Origin: Thermoleophilaceae bacterium | GTDB lineage: Bacteria; Actinomycetota; Thermoleophilia; Solirubrobacterales; Thermoleophilaceae | Length of the DNA: 11,935 nt | Assembly (NCBI GenBank): GCA_013696425.1 | Contig: JACCYP010000124.1 | Location: forward strand, 1-11,935 | Direction: 5' to 3' | Part shown: piece by piece, positions 1 to 8,154 of the stretch | Layout of the letters: every line of letters begins with the position of its first letter | How positions within the stretch are numbered: the first letter of the stretch is position 1 | The notes under the pieces: generated by a model | Databases searched by the model: none | What the model saw: only the letters and a program-made list of their open reading frames with translations | What the model was told of the DNA's origin: nothing | Translations under genes and position numbers: made by a program

Positions 1-110
1 CACTTGCGTAGTTCTGGCCCCGACGGACGACTTGAAGAGGAAGGTCTTGGAAGCCGCCAGCGCCGCGCTTCCGCGCCGAGGCCAGCCCGGCTCAGGTCCC
101 GGCGTAGCGC

Positions 111-133
111 GCGCCGGCCGCTAGGGCCGGCGC
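111..133 (-). terminator. Hairpin at the end of the secreted-repeat gene, possible terminator
   Basis: A perfect 9-bp inverted repeat (GCGCCGGCC at 111-119, GGCCGGCGC at 125-133) with a 5-nt loop spans the TAG stop at 121-123. No T-run follows on the minus strand, so it is not a classical intrinsic terminator. GC-rich hairpins without a U-tract are often proposed as terminators in actinobacteria. The rest of 1-120 shows no gene I can support. Confidence 0.35.
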
Positions 134-579
134 CTGCCGTTCGGCCCGACCACCCACCAGAGGCCGCCGTTCAGGTTCACGTTGTGGCAGCGCACCTCTC
201 CCGGGCCCTCGTTCACGTAGAAGTAGAGCGGCTTGCCGGCATAGGTGACCTGGGTCTTGCCGTCCTTGCGCCTGGTGGTGCCGAGCAGTGACTGCTTCAC
301 GCCCTTGCCGGCCTGCGGCTTGACTTTGGTGAACACCGGCGGCCACGCCTTGGCGCACGCGCCGTAGCAGTTGGACTTGCCCTTCGAGTCGTTCTCGAAG
401 ATGTAGATCGCCTGCCTCTTCGGGCCGAAGAGCATCGAGCCGAACTCGGAGCCACGGAGGGTGATCGTGGTGCCGCCCTGGGCCGGCCTGGCCACCTCCT
501 CGGTGCTTGCAGCGTTTGCGGAGCCCGCCAGCGAGGCGAGTGCGAGTGCGTAGAGGGACAGGGCTGCGAGGAGTCTCAT
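121..579 (-). CDS. Exported 'secreted repeat' protein (Lipoprotein_15/COG4315-like), function unknown
   Basis: A 152-residue protein. Residues 1-23 form a signal peptide: MR, a hydrophobic run, then a small-residue cleavage site (ANA|A). There is no lipobox cysteine, so it is probably released or held at the cell surface rather than lipid-anchored. The mature part carries two copies of the motif typical of the 'secreted repeat of unknown function' family. The first is around 43-82, with GSMLFG, an aromatic strand IYIFEND and the NCYGACAKAWPP segment (Cys71, Cys75). The second is around 96-146, with VTYAGKPLYFY and GGLWWVV (Cys131). The biochemical role of this family is not established. I chose ATG at 579 because it directly opens the signal peptide. 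An in-frame ATG at 621 would add 14 residues, and neither has a convincing Shine-Dalgarno sequence. It is transcribed divergently from the RTX protein gene, 91 bp away. Confidence 0.85.
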   Translation of the reverse strand: MRLLAALSLYALALASLAGSANAASTEEVARPAQGGTTITLRGSEFGSMLFGPKRQAIYIFENDSKGKSNCYGACAKAWPPVFTKVKPQAGKGVKQSLLGTTRRKDGKTQVTYAGKPLYFYVNEGPGEVRCHNVNLNGGLWWVVGPNGRRRP

Positions 580-643
580 CGGCCAAGCGTTCCACGAGCC
601 CCTTACAGCAGGGTTACGCATGTCCCGACGCACACCGCACCGC

Positions 644-659
644 CCCGCCGACCGGCGGG
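644..659. other. GC-rich hairpin in divergent intergenic region
   Basis: CCCGCC at 644-649 and GGCGGG at 654-659 form a 6-bp stem with a 4-nt loop, ending 11 nt before the GTG start of the RTX protein gene. It lies between two divergent genes. It could be an operator, a 5' leader structure or chance in GC-rich DNA. I could not identify convincing -35/-10 boxes for either gene in 580-670. Confidence 0.25.
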
Positions 660-670
660 TTCTCCGGTGA

Positions 671-3595
671 GTGAGACGAACCAGCCACCGTTTGCTGATC
701 GCAGCGGCTGCCCTTTTCTGCCTGGCAGCGGCGCCGCCGTCCTCTGCCCAGACCCGCTCCGCGTGCGGCGTCGAGCTGAGCAGCGGCATCCCGGGCACCC
801 CGGGCGGCCCGATCTGCGGAACCGACGAGGGCGATGACGTGGTGCTCTCGGGTGAGGACGACCCAATCGGCTTCTTCGGCGAGAACGGCCACGACACGGT
901 CGAGGGCTCGCGCTACGCCGACGTCCTCCGCGGCGGACCTGGCAACGACGAGGTCCACGGCGGCCGCGGCGACGACTACATCGACGGCGGCGACGATTCC
1001 GACCGCCTCTTCGGCGGGCCCGGAAACGACTCGATCATCGAGCGCCGGTTCGGGGTCCGCGAGCGTCTCTACGGCGGCCCGGGCAACGACATCGTCGTCG
1101 GTGGCCGTGGCAACGACTACCTGTACGGGAACGCCGGCGACGACCTCCTCTTCGGCGGGCCGGCCGGCGACCGCCTCTTCGGCGGCCCCGGCGACGACGT
1201 GCTCTACGGCGGTCCCGGGCGCGACGTGTTCGACTGCGGACCGGGCGACGACACGGTCCACCGGGTACGCGGCCAGAGCGGTCGCGACGCTCCGATCCCG
1301 AAGGAGGCCGGGTGCGAGCGGATCATCAACACCGATCCGACGAACGCGTCACCGCTCCGCCTCGTCCGCGGCGGCTCCGGGCGCGACACGCTCGTGGGCG
1401 GCGACGGGCCCGATCTGCTCGAGGGCAAGGGCGGCAGCGACCGCCTTGCGGGCGCGGGCGGCGACGACGAGCTCGAGGGCGACGGTGCCACGAACCAGGG
1501 AGATGACGTCCTGCGGGGGGACGAGGGCGACGACCGCCTCGCCGGGCGCTCGGGCGACGACGAGCTCTACGGCGGAAACGGCCGGGACGAGCTTGCCGGC
1601 GGGTCGGGGCGCGACCTGCTGAGCGGCGGCCCCGGCGACGATCTGCTCTTCGGCGCATACGACGGCGACCGGATCCTCGGCGGCCCCGGCAACGACGTGA
1701 CCAGCCTGCTCGGCGGCGACACCTCCGACCCGAACGGGCGCGTGACGGTCGACTGCGGGCCCGGGTTCGACATCGTCGTGATCAACCCCGACCGGCGCGG
1801 CGCCTTCCGCAACTGCGAGTCCTTCCGGGAGCAGTTCCACGAGGTCGACTCGGCGCATCTCTTCAGGCCCTCGGCCGAGATCTTCCCGCCCGGGCTGGAG
1901 GCTCTCGGCGGGCCGGGCCCGGGGCCCCCGCGTTCGTCGCGGGTCGCGCGCGCCGCCTCCGGGAAGAGCAGAGCACGCCGGTCGCAGGCCCCGCCCCCGC
2001 CGGGAGCCCTCCCGCCCGCCGATCCAAACGGCGGCGGCAGCTCGCCCTCGATCAGCGCCGACGGCAACCGCGTGGCGTTCTCTTCCGACGCCTCGAACCT
2101 GATGCCCGACGACGTGAACGGCCAGCGCACGGACCCGTTCGTGCGCGACCTCGGCGCCGGCCAGACCCTCCGTGCCGCCGCACGCTCGGGTGGCGCCGCG
2201 ACCACTCGTGGAGCCCGTTTTCGCAGAGGCCCCGGCCAGGCCCTGACCCCCGACGGCCGCTTCGCCGTCTTCTCGAGCAACAGCCAGGACCTCGGCCGCC
2301 GCGTCGAGGCCTACAGCATCTTCCGCCGCGATCTGGCCCGGCGGGTGACCGAGCCCGCCTGCCGGCTCGGCAACGACGACTCCGAGAGCCCGGTGATCAG
2401 TGCGGACGGCCGGCACGTGGTGTTCGAGTCGCGGGCCGACAACCTCGGCGTGTCCGATCAGAACCAGCACACCGATGTCTACTGGTGCGACATGGGCACC
2501 GGCGAGGTCCGCCGCGTATCAAAGCCGCTGGACGACAGCGCAGGAGTGGGCGGCTCGTCCCTGAAGCCGTCGGTGAGCGCGGATGGGCGATTCGTGGCCT
2601 TCACGAGCGACACCGGCGGGCTGCTCGCCGGCGACGGGTACCGCCAGGGCGTCTACTGGCAGGACGTCGCCACCGGTGAGACGCGCCTCGTCGACGTTCC
2701 CGCCGGTGCGGCCGGCTCCGACGGCATCGGGGACAACCCGCGCATCTCCGCCGACGGCCGCTTCGTGGTCTTCGACTCCGACGCCACCGACCTCCCCGGC
2801 GGCGAGCTGAACGGCACCGAGGTGGACGTCTTCCGCAAGGACGTGACCGACGGCTCGCTGGTGCTCGTGTCGGCGGCGCCGAACGGCGGGTCGGCGAACT
2901 CGAGCTCGACCGCGGACTCGATCTCGGCAGACGGCAACATCGTCGCCTTCAACTCGAAGGCGAACAACCTCGCCGAGGGCGACACGAACGGCTTCGGCGA
3001 CGTCTTCGTCCGCAATATCTCCGCGGGCGTCACGGTCCGCGCGTCCGTGCGCGCGGACGGCGGTCAGCTGAGCGGTACGAGCTCCTCGGGCGCGTTGAGC
3101 GCCGACGGGCGCTTCGTCGCGTTCTCCTCCCGCGCACCGGACGCAGGGCCGCGGTCCTCGCCGTCCTCGCGTGCCCGCATCTACCGCAAGGATCTCGTCA
3201 CCGGCGGGGTCGATCCGGTCATGGTCGGGATCGACACGCCCCCGATCTCGGTCCTCGCAGAGCCGGCCGGCACGCTGCTCCGGCGCAAGGTCCGGTTGAT
3301 CGCGGGGACCGCGGGCGACAACGCCGGGGTGAGCGGCGTGCAGGTGGCGATCTCCGGGCGCCGCCGCGGCAAGTGCGTGTGGCTTTCGCGCGGTACCCGG
3401 CTCGTGCAACGCCCGTGCGACAAGCCGCTCTACCTGCGCGCGAAGGTCGTCGGCGGGCTGCGGTTCACCCTCCGCCTGAGGCGGCTGCTCCCGCGGGGCA
3501 CCTACACGATGCGCTCGCGCGCGTTCGACCTCACCGGCCAGGTCGAGGCGGCGTCGAGGACGGGCGAGAACGCCGTCACGTTCCGCCTGAACTGA
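671..3595 (+). CDS. Exported RTX calcium-binding / PD40 beta-propeller / Ig-like protein
   Basis: A 974-residue exported protein. Residues 1-27 are a Sec signal peptide (basic RRTSHR, an Ala/Leu core, SSAQ). Residues 70-197 and 234-370 hold about 25 glycine/aspartate nonapeptides of the RTX type (consensus GGxGxDxLx), which fold as calcium-binding beta-rolls. Residues 393-458 are a Pro/Gly/Arg/Ser-rich linker. Seven repeats of the form SADGRxVxFxS follow, starting near 459, 523, 575, 633, 690, 749 and 807. Their spacing of 52-64 residues fits a seven-bladed PD40/TolB-like propeller. Residues 858-974 look like an Ig-like C-terminal domain with Cys902 and Cys916. The mature protein has ten cysteines. 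The GTG start at 671 fits the signal peptide, but its ribosome binding site is weak. The role is unknown; calcium-dependent surface binding or adhesion is a guess. No enzymatic motif is seen. Confidence 0.88.
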   Translation: MRRTSHRLLIAAAALFCLAAAPPSSAQTRSACGVELSSGIPGTPGGPICGTDEGDDVVLSGEDDPIGFFGENGHDTVEGSRYADVLRGGPGNDEVHGGRGDDYIDGGDDSDRLFGGPGNDSIIERRFGVRERLYGGPGNDIVVGGRGNDYLYGNAGDDLLFGGPAGDRLFGGPGDDVLYGGPGRDVFDCGPGDDTVHRVRGQSGRDAPIPKEAGCERIINTDPTNASPLRLVRGGSGRDTLVGGDGPDLLEGKGGSDRLAGAGGDDELEGDGATNQGDDVLRGDEGDDRLAGRSGDDELYGGNGRDELAGGSGRDLLSGGPGDDLLFGAYDGDRILGGPGNDVTSLLGGDTSDPNGRVTVDCGPGFDIVVINPDRRGAFRNCESFREQFHEVDSAHLFRPSAEIFPPGLEALGGPGPGPPRSSRVARAASGKSRARRSQAPPPPGALPPADPNGGGSSPSISADGNRVAFSSDASNLMPDDVNGQRTDPFVRDLGAGQTLRAAARSGGAATTRGARFRRGPGQALTPDGRFAVFSSNSQDLGRRVEAYSIFRRDLARRVTEPACRLGNDDSESPVISADGRHVVFESRADNLGVSDQNQHTDVYWCDMGTGEVRRVSKPLDDSAGVGGSSLKPSVSADGRFVAFTSDTGGLLAGDGYRQGVYWQDVATGETRLVDVPAGAAGSDGIGDNPRISADGRFVVFDSDATDLPGGELNGTEVDVFRKDVTDGSLVLVSAAPNGGSANSSSTADSISADGNIVAFNSKANNLAEGDTNGFGDVFVRNISAGVTVRASVRADGGQLSGTSSSGALSADGRFVAFSSRAPDAGPRSSPSSRARIYRKDLVTGGVDPVMVGIDTPPISVLAEPAGTLLRRKVRLIAGTAGDNAGVSGVQVAISGRRRGKCVWLSRGTRLVQRPCDKPLYLRAKVVGGLRFTLRLRRLLPRGTYTMRSRAFDLTGQVEAASRTGENAVTFRLN
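878..1711 (+). repeat. RTX nonapeptide-coding repeat array
   Basis: About 25 degenerate 27-bp units encode GGxGxDxLx nonapeptides in two blocks, at roughly 878-1261 and 1370-1711. An isolated CGPGFDIVV unit follows near 1754-1780. Frequent codon strings for GGPGND or GGPGDD make the DNA itself repetitive. The repeats are protein-coding and in frame throughout. Confidence 0.85.
2045..3145 (+). repeat. Seven PD40/TolB-like propeller repeats
   Basis: Seven in-frame repeats, each containing a version of SADGRFVAFSS followed by a variable segment that often ends in a VFxRD- or VYWxD-like strand. This is the pattern of TolB/PD40 propeller blades. Seven copies would close one propeller. Confidence 0.75.
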
Positions 3596-3651
3596 GGCCC
3601 CGGCCGAGCCGCCCGGCGGTTTCGATCCCTTCGCTGGCCATCCCCGGTAAC

Positions 3652-3666
3652 GCGCGCTCAGCGCGC
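3652..3666. terminator. Short hairpin downstream of the RTX gene, possible terminator
   Basis: GCGCGC at 3652-3657 and GCGCGC at 3661-3666 are separated by TCA, 57 nt after the RTX gene stop. The stem is only 6 bp and no T-run follows, so this is a weak terminator candidate. It lies upstream of the candidate operon promoter, where a terminator would be expected. Confidence 0.25.
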
Positions 3667-3709
3667 AATCCGTAGGCTGTCGGACCCGCCTGAGCCGAGT
3701 GTCACAAAG

Positions 3710-3739
3710 TTGTTACAAAGTCTCGCGCTCAAGTAGTGT
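3710..3739 (+). promoter_or_regulatory. Candidate promoter of the ATP synthase operon
   Basis: A -35-like TTGTTA (3710-3715) and a -10-like TAGTGT (3734-3739) are separated by 18 bp. Transcription would begin near 3746-3748, only a few bases before ATG 3751, giving a leaderless or nearly leaderless mRNA. A direct repeat ACAAAGT (3704-3710 and 3715-3721), with an 11-bp period, overlaps the -35 region and might bind a regulator. The assignment rests on pattern only. Confidence 0.45.
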
Positions 3740-3750
3740 CCGCCGCCCCG

Positions 3751-4113
3751 ATGACCCTCGTCAAATACGCCGATCTACTCCTCGCTGCCCTGGCACTTCC
3801 GGTGTTCATCGCGGCTGGGTTCCCGATCTGGGGATGGGTCGCCGGGACCGGGGTGTGGGTCGTCCAGCGTGGGTTGCAGACGATTCTCGGGCGCAAGGCG
3901 AGTGCTTCGACCGACCCGAAGACGATGGTCGGCATCAACGCGGGGTCGGTGATCGGACGCGGATGGCTCGTTGCCCTTACCATCTTCGCCGTCGGCCTCG
4001 CCGACTCCGAGACAGGGCTCGCCGCCGCGGTCCTGTTTCTCTCCCTCTTCACTGTGCACTTCACCACCTCCATGATCCTGCGTCCGTTCGACAAGGCGGA
4101 GCCGTCGCTATGA
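3751..4113 (+). CDS. AtpI-like small membrane protein (putative ATP synthase subunit I)
   Basis: A 120-residue, strongly hydrophobic protein with about four predicted membrane helices (near residues 7-24, 26-45, 71-84 and 88-110). A polar loop around 48-69 (GRKASASTDPK) separates the two helical pairs. The size, topology and position as first gene before atpB match AtpI/UncI. That protein is not part of the finished enzyme and is thought to help assemble the c-ring or aid Mg2+ supply. Sequence identity to AtpI is not obvious by eye, so the call leans on context. I chose ATG 3751. A GTG at 3736 in frame would add five residues, but it sits inside the predicted -10 box and neither start has a Shine-Dalgarno sequence. 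Its TGA overlaps the atpB start (ATGA). Confidence 0.6.
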   Translation: MTLVKYADLLLAALALPVFIAAGFPIWGWVAGTGVWVVQRGLQTILGRKASASTDPKTMVGINAGSVIGRGWLVALTIFAVGLADSETGLAAAVLFLSLFTVHFTTSMILRPFDKAEPSL

Positions 4114-5033
4114 GCAACATCGGCCGCGGCTGGAAGGTCCTCAGCGCATTCCTGCTCATGTTCGGCCTCGCGCTGATCCTGTTCGCGGTGTTCGGGAGCG
4201 ATGGCAAGAACGACGAGTTCAAGCCCCAGGACGAGTTCAAGCTCGAATCCTGGATCCCGATCAAGATCGGCCCCATCGACATGTCGATCAACAAGGCCGT
4301 CCTCTACCTCGCGCTCGCGGCCATCGCGACGATTCTCGTGATGACGTGGATCGCCAGGAAGATGTCCGAGCAGTCTGCGGACCACAGGCCAAACCGGATC
4401 CAGACCGCGCTCGAGTCGGCCTACGACCTGACCAACAACACGATCACCAAGTCGAACCTGAGCGACACGCGCATGGCGGCCAAGTGGTTCGCCTTCATCG
4501 CGACGCTGTTCTTCTTCATCTGGTTCTCCAACATGATCGGCTACATCCCGCTGCCGACATCGGCCCATACCGTCGACATTTTCGGCGTCGCGGTGCCGAC
4601 GCTCGCGCTGTACGCGGCCACCGCCAACCTCTCGGTGCCACTCGTGCTGACCCTGATGGTCTGGTTCGCCTACCACGTGCAGGGCATCAGGTCCCAGGGG
4701 TTCGTCACCTACCTGAAGAGCTGGGTGCCGGCCGGGGTGTCGGGCCCGGCGGCGGTGCCGATCTTCTTCATCGAGGTGATCTCGCAGTTCGTGCGGATCA
4801 TCTCCCTGAGTGTCCGGCTCTTCGCCAACATCCTCGCCGGCCATCTGCTGATCCTGTTCATGGCGGGCGGCCTCGTGGTGCTCCTCGGCCTCCCGGCCCT
4901 CGGCGTGTTCACCCTGCCGATGGCGATCGCGTTCTTCCTCTTCGAGGTCGGCCTGGTCGCGACGCTTCAGGCATTCATCTTCGCCACTCTCACAGCCATC
5001 TACATCGGCGGCGCGGTAACCGCCGACCACTAA
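4110..5033 (+). CDS. atpB: F1Fo ATP synthase subunit a
   Basis: A 307-residue integral membrane subunit that forms the proton half-channels beside the c-ring. The essential arginine is Arg236 in the conserved segment SLSVRLFANILAGH (232-245), with Asn240 and His245 at the usual places. His245 occupies the position of E. coli Glu219, and a glutamate (Glu279) lies near the position of E. coli His245, a swap common outside enterobacteria. The last helix carries LQAFIFATLTAIYI (286-299), the family C-terminal signature. The N-terminal helix (11-29) is followed by a charged stretch, 31-45. The ATG at 4110 overlaps the previous stop by 4 nt and is preceded by AAGGCGGA (4094-4101), so translation is probably coupled. 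Length is normal to slightly long for the family. Confidence 0.97.
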   Translation: MSNIGRGWKVLSAFLLMFGLALILFAVFGSDGKNDEFKPQDEFKLESWIPIKIGPIDMSINKAVLYLALAAIATILVMTWIARKMSEQSADHRPNRIQTALESAYDLTNNTITKSNLSDTRMAAKWFAFIATLFFFIWFSNMIGYIPLPTSAHTVDIFGVAVPTLALYAATANLSVPLVLTLMVWFAYHVQGIRSQGFVTYLKSWVPAGVSGPAAVPIFFIEVISQFVRIISLSVRLFANILAGHLLILFMAGGLVVLLGLPALGVFTLPMAIAFFLFEVGLVATLQAFIFATLTAIYIGGAVTADH

Positions 5034-5038
5034 GGAGG
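5032..5038 (+). promoter_or_regulatory. Strong Shine-Dalgarno sequence of atpE
   Basis: AAGGAGG, a full match to the 16S rRNA anti-Shine-Dalgarno core, overlaps the atpB stop codon and lies 7 nt before ATG 5046. It is the strongest ribosome binding site in the window, in front of the subunit needed in the most copies. Confidence 0.85.
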
Positions 5039-5045
5039 CAGTTCG

Positions 5046-5321
5046 ATGGACTTCACACCAGTCGTCAACCTCATCGCCCAGGGCGGCGGTGCAGATCCGA
5101 CCGACGCCGGCAAGGCGATCGCGCTCGGCGTCGGCGCCGGCCTCGGCACCATCGGCCCCGGCATCGGCGTCGGATACATCTTCGGCAAGGTGATCGAGTC
5201 GGTCACCCGCCAGCCTGAGATGCGCGACGAGATCACCTCGATCCAGTGGCTCGGCTTCGCGCTGACCGAGGCGATCGTGTTCTACGCCTTCATCTTCGGC
5301 CTGATCGCGTTCTTCCTCTAG
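5046..5321 (+). CDS. atpE: F1Fo ATP synthase subunit c
   Basis: A 91-residue proteolipid whose oligomeric ring carries protons through Fo. The first helix has the glycine-rich packing motif (GVGAGLGTIGPGIGVG, 28-43), then the polar loop Arg55-Gln56-Pro57 that contacts gamma and epsilon, then the second helix with the ion-binding Glu75 (FALTEAIVFY, 71-80). The residue after Glu75 is Ala, and the position equivalent to Gln32 of sodium rings is Val42. Sodium-binding ligands are therefore missing and proton use is inferred. The chain is slightly longer than the usual 70-85 residues because of an N-terminal segment (about 1-20, including GGGADPTD). The strong AAGGAGG site fixes the start. Its TAG overlaps the atpF GTG by one base. 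Confidence 0.97.
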   Translation: MDFTPVVNLIAQGGGADPTDAGKAIALGVGAGLGTIGPGIGVGYIFGKVIESVTRQPEMRDEITSIQWLGFALTEAIVFYAFIFGLIAFFL

Positions 5322-5914
5322 TGGAGACGCTGCTCAGCACATTCCTGATCGCCGCCGCTGAAGGCGGCGGGGGAGAGGAGTCGGGCGGGGGCAACTTCCT
5401 CGTCTCGCCGAATGTCGGGCTCATGATCTGGACGCTGCTCGCGTTCGGCATCACGCTGCTCGTCCTGCGCAAGCTCGCCTTCCCCCGCATCGCGGAGGCG
5501 CTCGACAAGCGCGCCAACGCGATCGGGGACTCGATCGAGGCTGCCGCGCGCACGCGCACGGAGGCCGACGAGCTGCTTCAGGAGTACCGCGAGCGGCTCA
5601 AGGAGGCGCGCGAGCAGGCGGAGGACATCGTCACCCGCGCGCGTAAGGCCAGCGACCGCGTCCAGGAGGAGTCGAAGGCCGAGTCCCGGAAGGCCCGCGA
5701 GGAGCTCATGGAGAAGACGCGTGCGGACATCGAGGCCGAGACCCAGCGGGCCCTCGCCGAGATCCGCAAGGAGGTCGCGAACCTCACCGTGATCGCCACC
5801 GAGAAGGTCACGCGCAAGTCGCTCGACGAGGGTGACCAGCGCCGGCTGATCGACGAGGCCCTCGGGGAGATCGATTTCTCGGCGCTGGCGCAGGATGGGG
5901 GCTCGAACAACTGA
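5321..5914 (+). CDS. atpF: F1Fo ATP synthase subunit b
   Basis: A 197-residue peripheral-stalk subunit. The order is a short N-terminal segment with a Gly/Glu-rich stretch (EGGGGEESGGG, 14-24), one membrane helix at about 32-50, the conserved RKLAFPRI entry to the stalk, a long charged coiled coil (about 57-165), and a C-terminal region that should bind delta. I chose GTG 5321, which shares one base with the atpE stop (TAGTG). The reading frame is open back to an ATG at 5246, but that would run through atpE in another frame and add Arg-rich nonsense. No Shine-Dalgarno sequence precedes the GTG, so expression probably depends on coupling to atpE. It is separate from delta, unlike the mycobacterial b-delta fusion. 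Confidence 0.95.
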   Translation: METLLSTFLIAAAEGGGGEESGGGNFLVSPNVGLMIWTLLAFGITLLVLRKLAFPRIAEALDKRANAIGDSIEAAARTRTEADELLQEYRERLKEAREQAEDIVTRARKASDRVQEESKAESRKAREELMEKTRADIEAETQRALAEIRKEVANLTVIATEKVTRKSLDEGDQRRLIDEALGEIDFSALAQDGGSNN

Positions 5915-6447
5915 TGGAGGAGCTCGCGGAGGTCTATTCCCGTTCGCTGTTCGAGGTCGCCCAAGAGCAGGGCGCACTCGACGACATCCGCGAGCAGCTG
6001 GGTCAGTTCGCGGATGCCGTCAGCGAGGACCGCGACCTCCAGGTCTTCTTCTTCTCGCCCTACTTCTCCTCACAGGAGAAGAAGGACGGGATCTCGAAGG
6101 CCGTCGAGGGGGCGAACGAGTACTTCGTGCGCTTCCTCGAGATGCTGGCCGAGCGCCATCGCCTGCCGGTGATCTTCCGGATCCACAAGTCGTTCGAGAA
6201 GCTGTGGGAGGACGAGAACAAGGTCCTCCCGGTCACGATCACGAGCGCAATCGAGCTCGACGAGACCACCATCAAGGAGATCGGCGACAAGATCGCCGAC
6301 CAGACGGGTCGCAAGGTCGAGGTCGAGACCGATGTCGACCCGGACGTACTGGGCGGCCTGGTGATGCGCGTGGGGGACACCGTCCTCGACGCCTCGATCC
6401 GGATGCGCCTGGAAAGACTTCGAAAGCAAGTAGCCACGGCCGCCTAG
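5914..6447 (+). CDS. atpH: F1Fo ATP synthase subunit delta (OSCP)
   Basis: A 177-residue subunit that joins the b stalk to the top of F1, equal in length to the E. coli protein. The N-terminal helical domain (about 1-105) opens with AEVYSRSLFEVA, typical of OSCP/delta. The C-terminal domain ends with the family signature GGLVMRVGDTVLDASIRMRL (147-166). The ATG shares a base with the atpF stop (TGATG). A GGGGGC stretch about 12 nt upstream may assist initiation. Confidence 0.96.
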   Translation: MEELAEVYSRSLFEVAQEQGALDDIREQLGQFADAVSEDRDLQVFFFSPYFSSQEKKDGISKAVEGANEYFVRFLEMLAERHRLPVIFRIHKSFEKLWEDENKVLPVTITSAIELDETTIKEIGDKIADQTGRKVEVETDVDPDVLGGLVMRVGDTVLDASIRMRLERLRKQVATAA

Positions 6448-6454
6448 AGCGGCC
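6438..6454 (+). other. Hairpin at the atpH-atpA junction
   Basis: GGCCGC (6438-6443) and GCGGCC (6449-6454) can pair around a 5-nt loop that contains most of the atpH stop codon. The stem ends 3 nt before the atpA Shine-Dalgarno sequence. There is no T-run, so termination is unlikely. It could mark an mRNA processing or stability point, or be chance. Confidence 0.3.
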
Positions 6455-6457
6455 ACC

Positions 6458-6463
6458 AAGGAG
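6458..6463 (+). promoter_or_regulatory. Shine-Dalgarno sequence of atpA
   Basis: AAGGAG lies 11 nt before ATG 6475 inside a 27-nt gap. It fixes the atpA start and should allow initiation independent of atpH. Confidence 0.75.
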
Positions 6464-6474
6464 AGAACTTCCCG

Positions 6475-8154
<1,680 letters not shown>

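Noticed and set aside
878..1711. Regular short repeats resembling a tandem or CRISPR-like array
   Set aside because: The 27-bp periodicity is in frame and codes RTX nonapeptides. There are no conserved repeats with unique spacers.
671..3595. RTX toxin exported by a type I system
   Set aside because: An N-terminal Sec signal peptide is present, no ABC exporter genes are nearby, and there is no toxin or protease motif.
3652..3666. Strong intrinsic terminator after the RTX gene
   Set aside because: The stem is only 6 bp and no T-run follows, so it is kept only as a weak candidate.
3699..4109. Upstream extension of atpB in the same frame from 3699
   Set aside because: The extension is an Arg-rich shadow of the AtpI-like gene and covers the predicted promoter. 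ATG 4110 has a ribosome binding site and a normal first helix.
5046..5321. Possible sodium-coupled c-ring
   Set aside because: The polar ligands of sodium rings are missing: Val42 stands where Gln is needed and Ala76 follows Glu75. Proton coupling is the simpler reading.
5246..5323. Upstream extension of atpF to an ATG at 5246
   Set aside because: The added residues are Arg-rich out-of-frame atpE sequence. GTG 5321, overlapping the atpE stop, gives a normal b subunit.
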